DNA of 64,000 nucleotides from Auanema rhodensis. Lineage: Eukaryota; Nematoda; Chromadorea; Rhabditida; Rhabditidae. Both the position numbers and the translations under genes were made by a program. The notes below the pieces were generated by a model. The model searched no databases and had not been told where the DNA came from. It saw only the letters and a list, made by a program, of their open reading frames with translations. The stretch is from positions 5,704,001 through 5,768,000 of the forward strand of contig OZ059897.1 in NCBI GenBank assembly GCA_964057225.1, written 5' to 3'. The number at the start of each line of letters is the position of its first letter. Position 1 is the stretch's first letter. Shown here piece by piece: positions 28,101 to 39,239 of this stretch.

Positions 28101-29776
28101 CACTGAACACAACGTGCCTACAGCCTGAACTATTTTGTGAACAAATCTTGTGGATGGGGTCGATATAAACCGTTTTTCCGGAACCTGGAAACGTTTTACC
28201 GAAATCTCACCAAGAATTTCAGAATCTACACATCTGAATACCTAACCTCAGATTATTTTTATTTGATTTTAGTTAATGATCTGTGAGAAAGACGGACATT
28301 CACTGAACACAACGTGCCTACAGCCTGAACTATTTTGTGAACAAATCTTGTGGATGGGGTCGATATAAACCGTTTTTCCGGAACCTGGAAACGTTTTACC
28401 GAAATCTCACCAAGAATTTCAGAATCTACACATCTGAATACCTAACCTCAGATTATTTTTATTTGATTTTATTTAATGATCTGTGAGAAAGACGGACATT
28501 CACTGAACACAACGTGCCTACAGCCTGAACTATTTTGTGAACAAATCTTGTGGATGGGGTCGATATAAACCGTTTTTCCGGAACCTGGAAACGTTTTACC
28601 GAAATCTCACCAAGGAGTCAGAATCTACACATCTGAATACCTAACCTCAGATTACTTTTATTTGATTTTAGTTAATGATCTGTGAGAAAGACGGACATTC
28701 ACTGAACACAACGTGCCTACAGCCTGAACTATTTTGTGAACAAATCTTGTGGATGGGGTCGATATAAACCGTTTTTCCGGAACGTGGAAACGTTTTACCG
28801 AAATCTCACCAAGGAGTCAGAATCTACACATCTGAATACCTAACCTCAGATTACTTTTATTTGATTTTAGTTAATGATCTGTGAGCAAGACGGACATTCA
28901 CTGAACACAACGTGCCTACAGCCTGAACTATTTTGTGAACAAATCTTGTGGATGGGGTCGATATAAACCGTTTTTCCGGAACCTTGAAACGTTTTACCGA
29001 AATCTCACCAAGAATTTCAGAATCTACACATCTGAATACCTAACCTCTGATTATTTTTATTTGATTTTAGTGAATGATCTGTGAGAAAGACGGACATTCA
29101 CTGAACACAACGTGCCTACAGCCTGAACTATTTTGTGAACAAATCTTGTGGATGGGGTCGATATAAACCGTTTTTCCGGAACCTGGAAACGTTTTACCGA
29201 AATCTCACCAAGAATTTCAGAATCTACACATCTGAATACCTAACCTCAGATTATTTTTATTTGATTTTAGTTAATGATCTGTGAGAAAGACGGACATTCA
29301 CTGAACACAACGTGCCTACAGCCTGAACTATTTTGTGAACAAATCTTGTGGATGGGGTCGATATAAACCGTTTTTCCGGAACCTGGAAACGTTTTACCGA
29401 AATCTCACCAAGAATTTCAGAATCTACACATCTGAATACCTAACCTCAGATTATTTTTATTTGATTTTAGTTAATGATCTGTGAGAAAGACGGACATTCA
29501 CTGAACACAACGTGCCTACAGCCTGAACTATTTTGTGAACAAATCTTGTGGATGGGGTCGATATAAACCGTTTTTCCGGAACCTGGAAACGTTTTACCGA
29601 AATCTCACCAAGAATTTCAGAATCTACACATCTGAATACCTAACCTCAGATTATTTTTATTTGATTTTAGTTAATGATCTGTGAGAAAGACGGACATTCA
29701 CTGAACACAACGTGCCTACAGCCTGAACTATTTTGTGAACAAATCTTGTGGATGGGGTCGATATAAACCGTTTTTC
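4127..29776 (+). repeat. Satellite array: about 128 head-to-tail copies of a 200-bp monomer
   Basis: Taking ACTGAACACAACGTG as the start, monomers begin at 4127, 4327, 4527, 4727, 4926 and so on to 29700, with a final 77-bp partial copy. All are in one orientation. The usual monomer is 200 bp and 75 of 200 bases in a consensus copy are G/C. Two recurrent length variants exist: 199 bp (CCAAGGAGTCAG in place of CCAAGAATTTCAG) and 198 bp (TTTATTTATTTTAG in place of TTTATTTGATTTTAG). Substitutions recur and cluster regionally, for example CCAAGATTTTCAG only in the first monomers, GTGAATGAGG/GTGAATGGGG mainly between about 9.7 and 21.8 kb, and GGAACGTGGAAACG between about 21.6 and 28.8 kb. Because 200 is not a multiple of three there is no frame running through the array. 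I saw no transposon, gene or other interruption. Confidence 0.98.
26661..28460 (+). repeat. Higher-order 600-bp trimer inside the satellite
   Basis: Every third monomer carries the linked pair ACGTTTGACCG and TTTTAGTGAATGATC (the second element near 26871, 27471 and 28071), separated by two monomers with TTTTACCG and TTAATGATC. The trimer is repeated three times. This marks a recent local amplification of a three-monomer unit. Confidence 0.85.
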
Positions 29777-30056
29777 CAGCCTCTGAAAGAAGCAAGGTGG
29801 GCTGTTCTTTTTAGACTAAGTTAATTAGGTATTGCACAGATGGGTTCCTATTGTTCCTGGCAACAGGTCTCCCGAATATCCTCATCTGCCCTGTGGTTTC
29901 TTTGTAAAATTGGACCCTTCTCACGTAGGCTTGAATATCAAATTTTAAGATTGACATTTTTTTTTGCTTAAAGAGTGGACAAGTTGAAGTAGTTGTGGAG
30001 CCCGATGGGTCAATTTTTGTTAGACCAGCTGAAGATCCACAACAGGCAGCGCCACC

Positions 30057-30098
<42 letters not shown>

Positions 30099-30102
30099 GC
30101 AG

Positions 30103-30143
<41 letters not shown>

Positions 30144-30168
30144 GCAGCAACAACAACAGCAAAACTAA
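29777..30168 (+). pseudogene. Truncated second copy of the NF-YA 3' exons
   Basis: This is a copy of 3346-3737: the end of one coding exon, two short introns, one internal exon and the terminal exon with 35 Gln codons, stop and AATAAA. It lacks the ATG and the entire DNA-binding core, and upstream of it is satellite. It is unlikely to make NF-YA unless satellite-derived transcripts are spliced into it. The one base difference from the intact gene (29833) is in the intron, a few bases before the acceptor CACAG. Confidence 0.9.
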
Positions 30169-30526
30169 TTAATAAAGTTTTCACCTTAATATATTTCAAA
30201 TTCATTTTTGCGGGTACTTTGGGAATTTTATAAGTACTAATATCATAATGCTTCATAATTTCTTTGATTTGATGCAATCTTATGTTTCATTCAAACATCT
30301 CTGTTCTTGTATATTTTTCTGTAGCTAAGCGAATGTTCCAAGCAGCTGGCTATTAATTTTTAATATCGTGCTAGGATACAACTGCCACATACACTACCAT
30401 CTTTGTCTCTCGGACCATACTTTTCTTATTTAACAAGCACTAATTTATTGTCTTATTCGTTAAATTGTAATAAACATTAACATGTAACTTTACCTGTGTT
30501 GTAGATGATTGTTGGCAAGAAGGAAG
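29777..30526 (+). repeat. 750-bp direct repeat, right copy
   Basis: This is the second copy of 3346-4095 (T instead of A at 29833). Satellite breaks off at 29776 in the middle of a monomer (CCGTTTTTCC) and enters the block without filler. The block continues without a break into the rest of the paraoxonase-like gene, so this copy carries the working start codon and upstream region of that gene. Confidence 0.95.
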
Positions 30527-32298
30527 CAATCTATGTTGTGATTGTTTCCGTTTTTTCGTATATCTTGGGAACATTGATGTAAGTTTTTTTCTGTACAAAC
30601 CAAATATTCAAAGTGAAATAGCAAAAAATATGTTTCAATAACTGTTCTGGGACTCGCTGAAATTATAGACAAACTCTTGGCTTGAATAGACGTGTGTATA
30701 ATCATGTTCCGGGAGAATGTGCATCAGTGGGGCAGTTTTCAGAAGTTTCGGACTTTGATACATCTTTTGATGGTACTGTATTCTTAGCAGCTGTAGGAAA
30801 TATCGATTTTCTCTTTTTTATAAATAATTTATATAACTCAGAGTCGATGCACCGAAAACTGCTCGTCCACAACGCCAAGAAACATTTTCATTTTCAATGT
30901 TGACAATAAAACTTCTTGGGAACTGACAATTATCGGTATAAGTAGAATATATTAAGAAAAACGAAAGAAAATGTTACAGATTCTAAACATAAACTGAACC
31001 CTGGAGGTATCAGTGTTACTCCGTCAAGAAATAATATTCACTTTTTGGCAATAAACCAAAAAAAAAGGCCATCAGTTGAAGTATGCATCTTCAAGTACAT
31101 GAACAAAATATATTTTGATTTTTTAAAGATCTATTTGTTCAACAGCAACAAGAAGTCTCTCAAGCACTTGCGATCTGTTAGAAGCAAAAAATTCTTGAAG
31201 TTTGCCCTCAAGTCGACCTTTCTATATACGGAAATGTTTCAGCTTGATGGATGTAGCAGCAGTAGATCGTGAAAAGTTCTTTGTGACATCTCATTCATTT
31301 TTTGAAAATAGTTATCTTCAAATAGCTGAAAAGTACGTTTGTAAATATTGAAAACCGGTTTTCTCATCCTAAACTCTCTTTTCTTATAGAATTTTCAATG
31401 TTAACACGGGATCTGTTATTTTCTTTGATGGAAAGTCAACTTATCAAGCTGCTAGTTTACCTTCTCCTGTAGGTATCATATACGATAAATTTCGAAGGTG
31501 AATTTAATGTTAAAATTAAAACATACTGACCATAATATATCTAATTATTACATATTTTCTTTTATAAATTATCTAATTAGCATTTGACAAATTCTCACGT
31601 AACTCACGTGTCGTCATTGTGCATGAAACTGTGTACTAGAACGGTTGATGACCTTTTCACTTACTATTTCATTCTTTTATGTTTATTTTTCGAACATTAT
31701 GTAATATATTTACTTATAATTTCAGTCTTTTATTTGTTGCATCATTCTCTCAGGAAGCGATTCTTGTCTTCAAAGTTGAAAAGAATTATTCGCTCACGTT
31801 TGTTGATGTTTGTTTAATAATTTTTTTTCTTGTGGACACACATGTTTTTATAGAACATTAAGTTATACTGTTCTCCCTATTCTATTTGGCGAGATATTGA
31901 TAATTCTATGGTCATCACCTGTCATCCTGTGTTCTTAAGGTTTCTACTTGTTTATTGTTTGACGTTGTGAAGTATGATCATTTAGATATGCTTCATACCT
32001 TCAAAATCAAACCGCTTATTATTCACCTTCACAAGTACTTCGAGTTTATTATCGATCTACTGGGGAAAGGTGAGTGTATTCCTTATGATATTGATGAGCT
32101 TTAATGTTAATGTCAAGATATATTATAAAATCATGACAAATCGAAGTTCCGGTTTTCAGCATGATTCAACAACTTTATGCAAACGATGGTGCTACAGTCT
32201 CAGCAGCAGTGTCTGCTATTCGAACAGGAAATACTCTATTAATTGCAGCTCAAAGCGATCTTTTGAGTTGCGATTTGATAAATTTAAAACAAGAATAG
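30505..32298 (+). CDS. MEC-6 / paraoxonase (arylesterase)-like membrane protein
   Basis: The ATG at 30505 opens a short N-terminal signal anchor (about AIYVVIVSVFSYILGTLI, no obvious cleavage site), like MEC-6 and the PON family. Spliced exons give RRVYNHVPGECASVGQFSEV, FDTSFDGTVFLAA, NIFIFNVDNKTSWELTIID, LNPGGISVTPSRNNIHFLA, RPSVEVCIFKY, then SLKHLRSVRS, LMDVAAVDREKFFVTSHSFF, IFNVNTGSVIFFDGKSTYQA, an FDKFSRNSRVVIVHETV segment, VASFSQEAILVFKVEKNYSL, and finally a C-terminal exon ending SDLLSCDLINLKQE (stop 32296-32298). The order follows the six-bladed propeller of paraoxonases (the nPHGIS-, VEVFKF-, DIVAVGPEHFYAT- and YCDL-like segments). In C. elegans MEC-6/POML proteins act in the ER to assemble DEG/ENaC channels; whether this one is enzyme or chaperone cannot be told here. 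The first 22 coding bases lie in the duplicated 750-bp block. Confidence 0.78.
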
Positions 32299-33042
32299 TT
32301 CTTGTCAAAATCTTTTTTTCTTATTTTGATTGCTTTCTCAACGTGTTCTCTCCGATCGTACATGTGATTACTAGTTTCCAACTTTGGTATGAAGCAGGAA
32401 ACTGATTGAAACATGTGTCTTATCACTGTATGCTGCCTGGAGAAGAGCTTTTGCTCCTTACTAATACATTCCCCACCCATCTCATGCCGATACACAATAG
32501 TTAGAATCGATTATCACCCCTCAGTTGCGCCCCTATTTGCTCTGACGCAGGGAATCATCATTCTAACCCTGTCTTGAGAAAGATATTTTGTGTCTTTCTT
32601 CCGCTCTCTAAGTTTTGTTGAGCCAATTCACATCTTCCACACTGTTTGTTAACTCCTCACACCTGTCTTTTTGATCTTTTAGTTCCTACATTTGGTTACA
32701 TAATTCCTGTTTGAAACGAATTGGAGTCTGTGCTGTTTTATGCCGAAATTATAACATCTCGCTCCGAACAAAGTTTCGTTTCGACGGTAAGAAGTTTACT
32801 CAGTTCTCTTCTGTGCAGTAGGCACATCGTAGAACCAAGCTGGTTTGCTTCAAGTTTGCTGTTTGCGGATCTTTTGATGTTTGACCTGAAATACCATTCT
32901 GTTTTTTAATTTTTATTTTATGAACTGTTGATTAGTTGTATTTCGAATTATTTTTTTTATAAATTACTCTTATTTCATGAAGCTTTATAATTCTTATTTA
33001 TGATATTCTTAAATATTTAATTTCACTTATTTTCTGTAGGAG
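32299..33042. other. Intergenic region between paraoxonase-like gene and flippase
   Basis: This stretch is 744 bp of T-rich sequence with several short open frames but no family similarity that I can see. It should contain the 3' UTR of the left gene and the promoter or trans-splice region of the flippase, with an acceptor-like TTTTCTGTAG just before the flippase ATG. Confidence 0.6.
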
Positions 33043-36000
33043 ATGCCTCCAAATATATCTGACGGGTATGGAACAAGTATGGTTCGTTATTGCTTTATTC
33101 AGTAAATTACTTATCTATATTCACATTATATTCATAACTAATGGATATTTTATCAGGTAACACCGAACCATGCCCATAAGCGATCATCCTCACAATGGGT
33201 GCCACAGTCTGGCCCACTGTACAATCCTATAGAGGTTTTCAGAGGACGAAAAACACGAATAAAAGGGTAAGAGATGTAGCATCTAATTATAATTTGATTC
33301 AAAGTTATTGATAATACATCTTTCTTTTTTTAAAAACAATATGATTAAAACAAAAAAATATAATTGTTTGCTCATAACTTTAATTCTAAAAAATGGTTGC
33401 CCATGTTATAATTTGTGATTACACTTAAGGTCTCGAATGATTCAGCCAAATCATCTACAACAAGTAGCACGATATAATATGCCAAACTACAGGCAATATT
33501 CAAATAATTCAATAACCACAACGAAATATGGGTTTGAATGTTCAATTGTATCACGAATATTCTTTTTTTTTTCCAGTTTATTTACTTTTCTACCATTAAA
33601 TATATATCATCAATTACGTAATAAATTTGCTAATTTATATTTTTTTTTCATAGCAGGTAATTCATATAATCAATTTATATTTATATATTTTATTTTTCTT
33701 TCAGCTTTAAATTTTATTCCTGCATTTCAAGCTTATTCTAAATATTTAGCCCTTGTACCTCCATGCTTTGTAATATTCACAACGATGGTAAAAGTATGGT
33801 TTAAATTTTTTCCTGTTTTTCTTTATTTCATCTTCTTACTTAGGATGGTATTGAAGATCTTCGTCGATGGCGATTTGATAGGGAAATCAACAGTAGATTA
33901 ACACATGTATGGGTTAAGTAAGACAGCCTCATTCCATGTTATTCTTGAATCTCCTGCATTCAGAGATCAAAATGCTTTTCGAAAAACTGAATGGAAGCAT
34001 CTTCTAGTAGGCGATTTCGTTCACGTATCTAACGATCAAGACATTCCTGCTGATTTACTATTCATCAGGTATGTACATATATCCTCTTGAGTTTCAACAT
34101 CATATCATCATTGTTTTGTTTGTTTGAGGTCTTCAAATACTAATGGCAGTTGCTATATTGAAACAAGTAATCTTGATGGTGAGACGTCTCTAAAACAGCG
34201 AAATGTGCCACGAATATATTTGAATTTCTCGAAGGTGAATCATCAATTTATCAATTTAATTTTTTTTTTGCGCTTTATTCAGGAAGACTCAACATTTCTA
34301 CCAACTGCATTCAATGCTACAGCGTTTTGTGAAAAACCCGATAAGGGAATTTATAACGTAAATGCGAGACTAGAAACATCACCATGTGAGTGTTACTTCC
34401 GTTTTTAAAAACATAAAAAATGTATTTGTAGCAGTTTTTCAACCTATATTAGGAGAAAATATGCTTTTAAGGGGATCAAAATTGAAAAATACAACCTTTG
34501 TAGAAGGTTTAGTACTTTACGCTGGTAATATTTATAACCTTAAATCATCTGACGAAGTTTTATTCTATTTGCCTTCAGGTCATGATACTAAAGTTATGCT
34601 TAACAATGGAAGAGCACCTTATAAGCAATCATATATAGAGCAGTTAACAAACAAGTTTGTTTACGAATACAATTTTTCATAAATTATCTTTTTACATTCT
34701 TAATTTTCCAGATTTATTATTTTTTGTGTTATCATGTTAGTTGCTATGGTTGCTTCTGGAGCTTTATTATGTGGATTATTTGTTAGTCGAAATGAAGCTC
34801 AGGTTATCATAAGAAAAATCAAATTTTAATATTTTTCAACAATATTTAGGATTCTGCTTTTATTTCATGGGATACTAAAAGTCCTGTAGCTGAAGCTTTT
34901 CTTAGTATCGGAACATTTATCATCTGTTATCAGGTTTGATACAACTTTTCATAACTCAAGTTGGAAGAAGATCATTATTATTACAGGTTCTGGTACCAAT
35001 TTCTCTCTATATCACTGTTGAATTAATAAAAATTGGTCAAATATACTTTATATCTCAAGATCTGGATTTGTATGATGACGAATCGGTATATTATATAAAA
35101 TAATTTTTAAAAATATCAATATCCATCTATCTATTTAGGATTATCCAGTTAATTGTCGATCATTGAATATTCCTGAAGAATTGGGTCAGATTACTCATGT
35201 TCTTTCTGATAAGACAGGAACATTGACAGAGAATAGAATGATATTTCGAAATTTTTCTTTTGATGATATTGATAATGGAGGAGAATTCAATATAGTAAGC
35301 TTTTTGGCTTTTTTTACTTTTTATTCTAAGAAATATTATCATTATTAGGATGAAATTGATAAGGATAATCCTGTTGTTTCACCAACTGCTATGAATCGAA
35401 TAAAAGAAAATTGGGAAACAAACACAATTATGAAACATTTTTTTACAAATATTGTTGTAAATAATTCTGTAATTGTAAACAAAATTCCTCGTCATGATGC
35501 TATTGAGGTTTGTTTTATGGTAATTTGAGGTTTTTGTCATAAATAGTATTTAAGGTTGGAACATATGAAGGTGGTGTCTATTCAATAGGAAATGCAAACT
35601 TTTATCATATGACAGTTGATGATTATCGCGATAGATTAGAAGATCTGAAGTTGACACCGGAAGAAATTGAAAAGAAGTTTATACAATTTCAAATTCAAAA
35701 AAAAATTTCTTTCAAATTTCAGAACTCGTGAAACAAGATGCCAATCGGTTAGTTCTCTTCCAAATATTCCAGAAGAGAGCGAAGTTTCAACACCAATCTC
35801 TCGTAAGCTTTATCTTATATCCTATAATTACTGTTTCTTATTTTAGGAACACCTGCACGTTCACCCACTGATGGAGAAGAGTCTCCTGGTGTTATATCAC
35901 GTGTAGGCTCTACCATATCGAAGAATGTTGTACATGGCTTCAAAAAAATGAAATTGCTGAATGCTTTGTATAAACTCCTTAGATGCTTCTCACAAAATCT

Positions 36001-38508
36001 CTAATACTTTTCAGCAAACAGTCGCCGATCGAGTTAAGACGAAGATACACATTGGGATTGCCACAGCCATTCTGTCCGTATGAAGCAGAAAGTCCTGATG
36101 AGTTAGCTCTGATGCAAGGTTGAATATCAAAGTATTGTTCACAATGTATTGCTGAATTTCGTTATAGGTGTAAGCTTATATGGATGGGATATCATAGATA
36201 GTTGTGCTACTCACAGTATAATAATACGTCCAGATGGAAAGAAGCAAAGGTGACTTGATTTGAAATTCCAATGTTACACGCTTCAATTTGTTTTTAGAGT
36301 TGATATTCTTCTTGTGCTTCCTTTTGATTCTCATCGTAAGAGAATGTCTGTTATCATTGAAAATGAAGAAGGAATTGTTATGTATACAAAGGGGGCTGAT
36401 TCAGCAATATTGAACAGGTTGAAATATATAAAATCTTTCAAATTTAATATTTAAAGAACATAGCTTTTCAGAGTGAAAAGTGATGATCCTCTTCACTCTA
36501 TGATGACTAAGCGTGTGCATGAATATTCGACCAAAGGTCTAAGAACTCTCTGCTTTACCATGAGGAAATTGACGTCACAAGAGTTCGATGAATTTAAAGA
36601 TAGCTATGACTTTCTGTTACAAGATTCTTCAAAAGAGAGGGCAGCTATGCTTTCTGACAAAGCTGATGAAATAGAAAACAACTTTACTTTACTAGGAGTA
36701 ACTGGAATAGAGGATAGATTACAAGTACTACTATAACATATTAGAATTTTAATTAAAACTATTTTATAGGAAGGAGTAAAGGATACAGTTGAATCCTTAA
36801 GAGGCGCAGGAATTCAAGTTATTTTAAAAGTTGTTTCGAGTGCTATAACATACTTATAGGTGTGGGTGTTAACTGGTGATAAGCTTGAAACAGCTGAAAA
36901 TATTGCTCGATCTAGTGGTCTTTTTGGTGATCATGATGTTATACGTCATTTAGAAAATGAAGATGATCTTTTGAAGCTAGATCCCGAAATTCCAATTAAT
37001 TCAAAGTATTTTATGAAAAAATTTATAAAATTAAAAATTTATTATTTTAGAGAAAATGTAATATTGTCTCCAAAAATGGTAACTTTATTAAGAGAAAAAA
37101 ATGAACGCATTATCAAAGTATTAAAGTTGTAAGTTTTTCAGAAAATTTTATAATAAGTAAAATATTTTTTAAAGAGCTCAATCTGTATTATGTTATCGCA
37201 TGACTCCATCCGAAAAAGCTGACGTTGTCAAAATTGTCAAACAGACTTCAAAGGTTGAAACATCCTGCATATATATACTTTATTATTATCTTTCTTGTAG
37301 GTTGGAAGAGTTCTTGCTATAGGAGATGGAGCAAATGATGTCCCAATGATTCAAGCTGCTCATGTTGGTATTGGAGTCAAGGGGAAGGAAGGAATGCAGG
37401 TATAGCCTCACTATGAAGCTTTTCCCTCTACGTAATTTTCCACATTTAAGGCTGTAATGGCTTGTGATTTTGCCATATCGAAATTTCGATACCTCAAGAA
37501 ATTGCTTCTAGTACATGGCCATTGGTCATATTATCGTTTATCTCTCTGTTTCTTATATTTTTTATATAAAAATACGGTAAAGTTCGAAAAGATAAGCGAC
37601 CAATATAGAAAGTTTCTTCAGAATTGTGTCTTTATTCTATTTTTTTTCCAATTTTTCGATGGTTATTCGGGTTCATATTCGGTAGATCCAACTTATTCAA
37701 TAATGTATCCAATAGTTTTTACAGCGTATGTTTATAAATTAAGCTCTTATGTTTCAAAAGAATATTCACTATTATAGGCTTCAACCTATAGTTGTAGGTA
37801 TCTTAGATCAAGATATACTCGCCGATGAACTTTTAAAAAATGTTTCTTTATACTCTTTAGGAAGAGATGGTATATATAACCTTTTTCTATTATTTCATAA
37901 TATTTTTTTCAGGATTGTTATATACATATCAATCTTTCTTTCTAAATGTTATTGATGGCATTTGGCAAGCATTTGTTATATATTTTATATCTCATTTCGT
38001 AATTTAAATTCTATTATACTGAGAAAACAAAACATTTTCAGACCTTAATTGACTCAGATTCCAATTTGTGGCTGCTTGGCTTCTATCTTGGAACGGGTAT
38101 GATGCTATCAAATTGTTTTCATCTGGCAATAGAATGCCGAAATTGGGTAAACTGCTTGACACTCTATTATAACTAATTTTGTGTTTCAGACAAAATTTTT
38201 TATTGCCATCTTTTTTTTATTCCTTGGTTTACATTTTACTTATTTTTTGGTTTATTCATATGTTGTGACACCAGGTAGAAAAGCAAATTCTTCTTAAACT
38301 TCCTCAAATAACTATCTTGAAGGCTGGGTACCTGATCCGCCATCTATGGTTTCCAGTGTTGAAATGAAGAAAACCAGGTTTTGGGTTTGCCAAATAATGA
38401 TAACCATAGTTGCTCTCTTGCCAAGGTTGGTAAACTATTTTAAAATTATTTATAATTTTGGCTTTCAGAATAGTTTTTCGGGTAGCTTCTAATTCTAATC
38501 TTTGGTGA
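33043..38508 (+). CDS. P4-type ATPase (phospholipid flippase), ATP10-like class
   Basis: P4-ATPases move phospholipids from the outer to the cytosolic leaflet, usually with a CDC50 partner. The spliced product has the P4 order. A basic N-terminus leads into NNSITTTKY and [20 protein letters not shown] (M1 entry). [17 protein letters not shown] segment follows, then the actuator loop with NLDGET (DGET at 34175-34186). Then come [14 protein letters not shown], membrane spans around 34700-35090, and the phosphorylation site DKTGTLTEN (Asp codon 35208-35210). Next are [11 protein letters not shown] and [10 protein letters not shown] (36070-36340) and [11 protein letters not shown] in the nucleotide-binding domain. 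The hinge motif GDGAND is at 37322-37339 and the C-terminal spans run from about 37500 to 38280. Catalytic motifs are intact, so I expect an active pump. The FDSxRKRMSV and KGADSxI wording is nearest to the ATP10 class. The stop is at 38506-38508. Introns are many and small. Exact exon edges in the TM7-TM10 region are uncertain. Confidence 0.9.
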
Positions 38509-39239
38509 GATATCATCAATTTGTACAGTTTTGCTACATATGCCTTTCCTCATTGTTGACCGGTTATAAATATTTTTAATTTACATTTTACTTAAATTTT
38601 TTCCAAGTTTTTTAAAAATTTTGACTGAATTCTTTACTAATTTACAGATTTCGAAAAGTATTTATCATCTTTGAGTAAATAAATGTAAAAACTATAATTC
38701 AAAAATAATTAGTTTACATTGGTTTTATTGAAAATATCATTATTAATAATTAATAAAGTAGTGTACAAATCTTAAGTGGCGCAAAAGAAGAAGAAAGACT
38801 ATGAAACAGTGATCATTGACTAGTTTAAGAATTTCAAGACCTTGTTGTCCTCGGCTTGAACTCTTTTCTCTATCTTTTACTTATCTATATTCTATACCTG
38901 GTAATATCGGGATAGAACGAAGATAATCTTGTCTTTAACATAAAAATAACAATACTGCCACATCCTGACCACATAGAAGTATCAATTAAATGAAGAAATG
39001 AAGCCTTATCATAAAAAGCTGAATAATAAAACAACCCTTTCTGACTCATTGCTTAATTCGCATTAGACATCTGTAAGTATAATACAAAAAAAAGAAAGTT
39101 TGATGTGGTGTTAACAATATCTGCAAAGAGAATACAAAATTGGGTTCCAAAACTTTAATGGGTGGGTGAATATCATTATGCATACAAATGGGTGTCAATT
39201 CTTGAGGGTTTCAAAACTTTTATGGGTGAGTAACAATTA
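38509..39239. other. Convergent intergenic region (two 3' UTRs)
   Basis: This stretch is 731 bp of AT-rich DNA between the stop of the plus-strand flippase and the stop of the minus-strand BRD8-like gene. It contains AATAAA-type signals on both strands (for example near 38674 and 38751). A short direct repeat of GGGTGGGTGAATA-like sequence occurs near 39159-39235. I see no gene. Confidence 0.6.

Noticed and set aside
4127-29776. CRISPR-like regular repeat
   Set aside because: The repeated unit is continuous with no unique spacers, and the host is a nematode. It is a tandem satellite.
3346-30526. Transposon insertion with target-site duplication as the cause of the flanking repeats
   Set aside because: The repeat is 750 bp, far longer than any target-site duplication, and no transposase, terminal repeats or element body are present between the copies.
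32070-32405. 111-codon plus frame overlapping the last exons of the paraoxonase-like gene
   Set aside because: It runs through an intron and the other frame of the exon that encodes SDLLSCDLINLKQE. It has no independent support.
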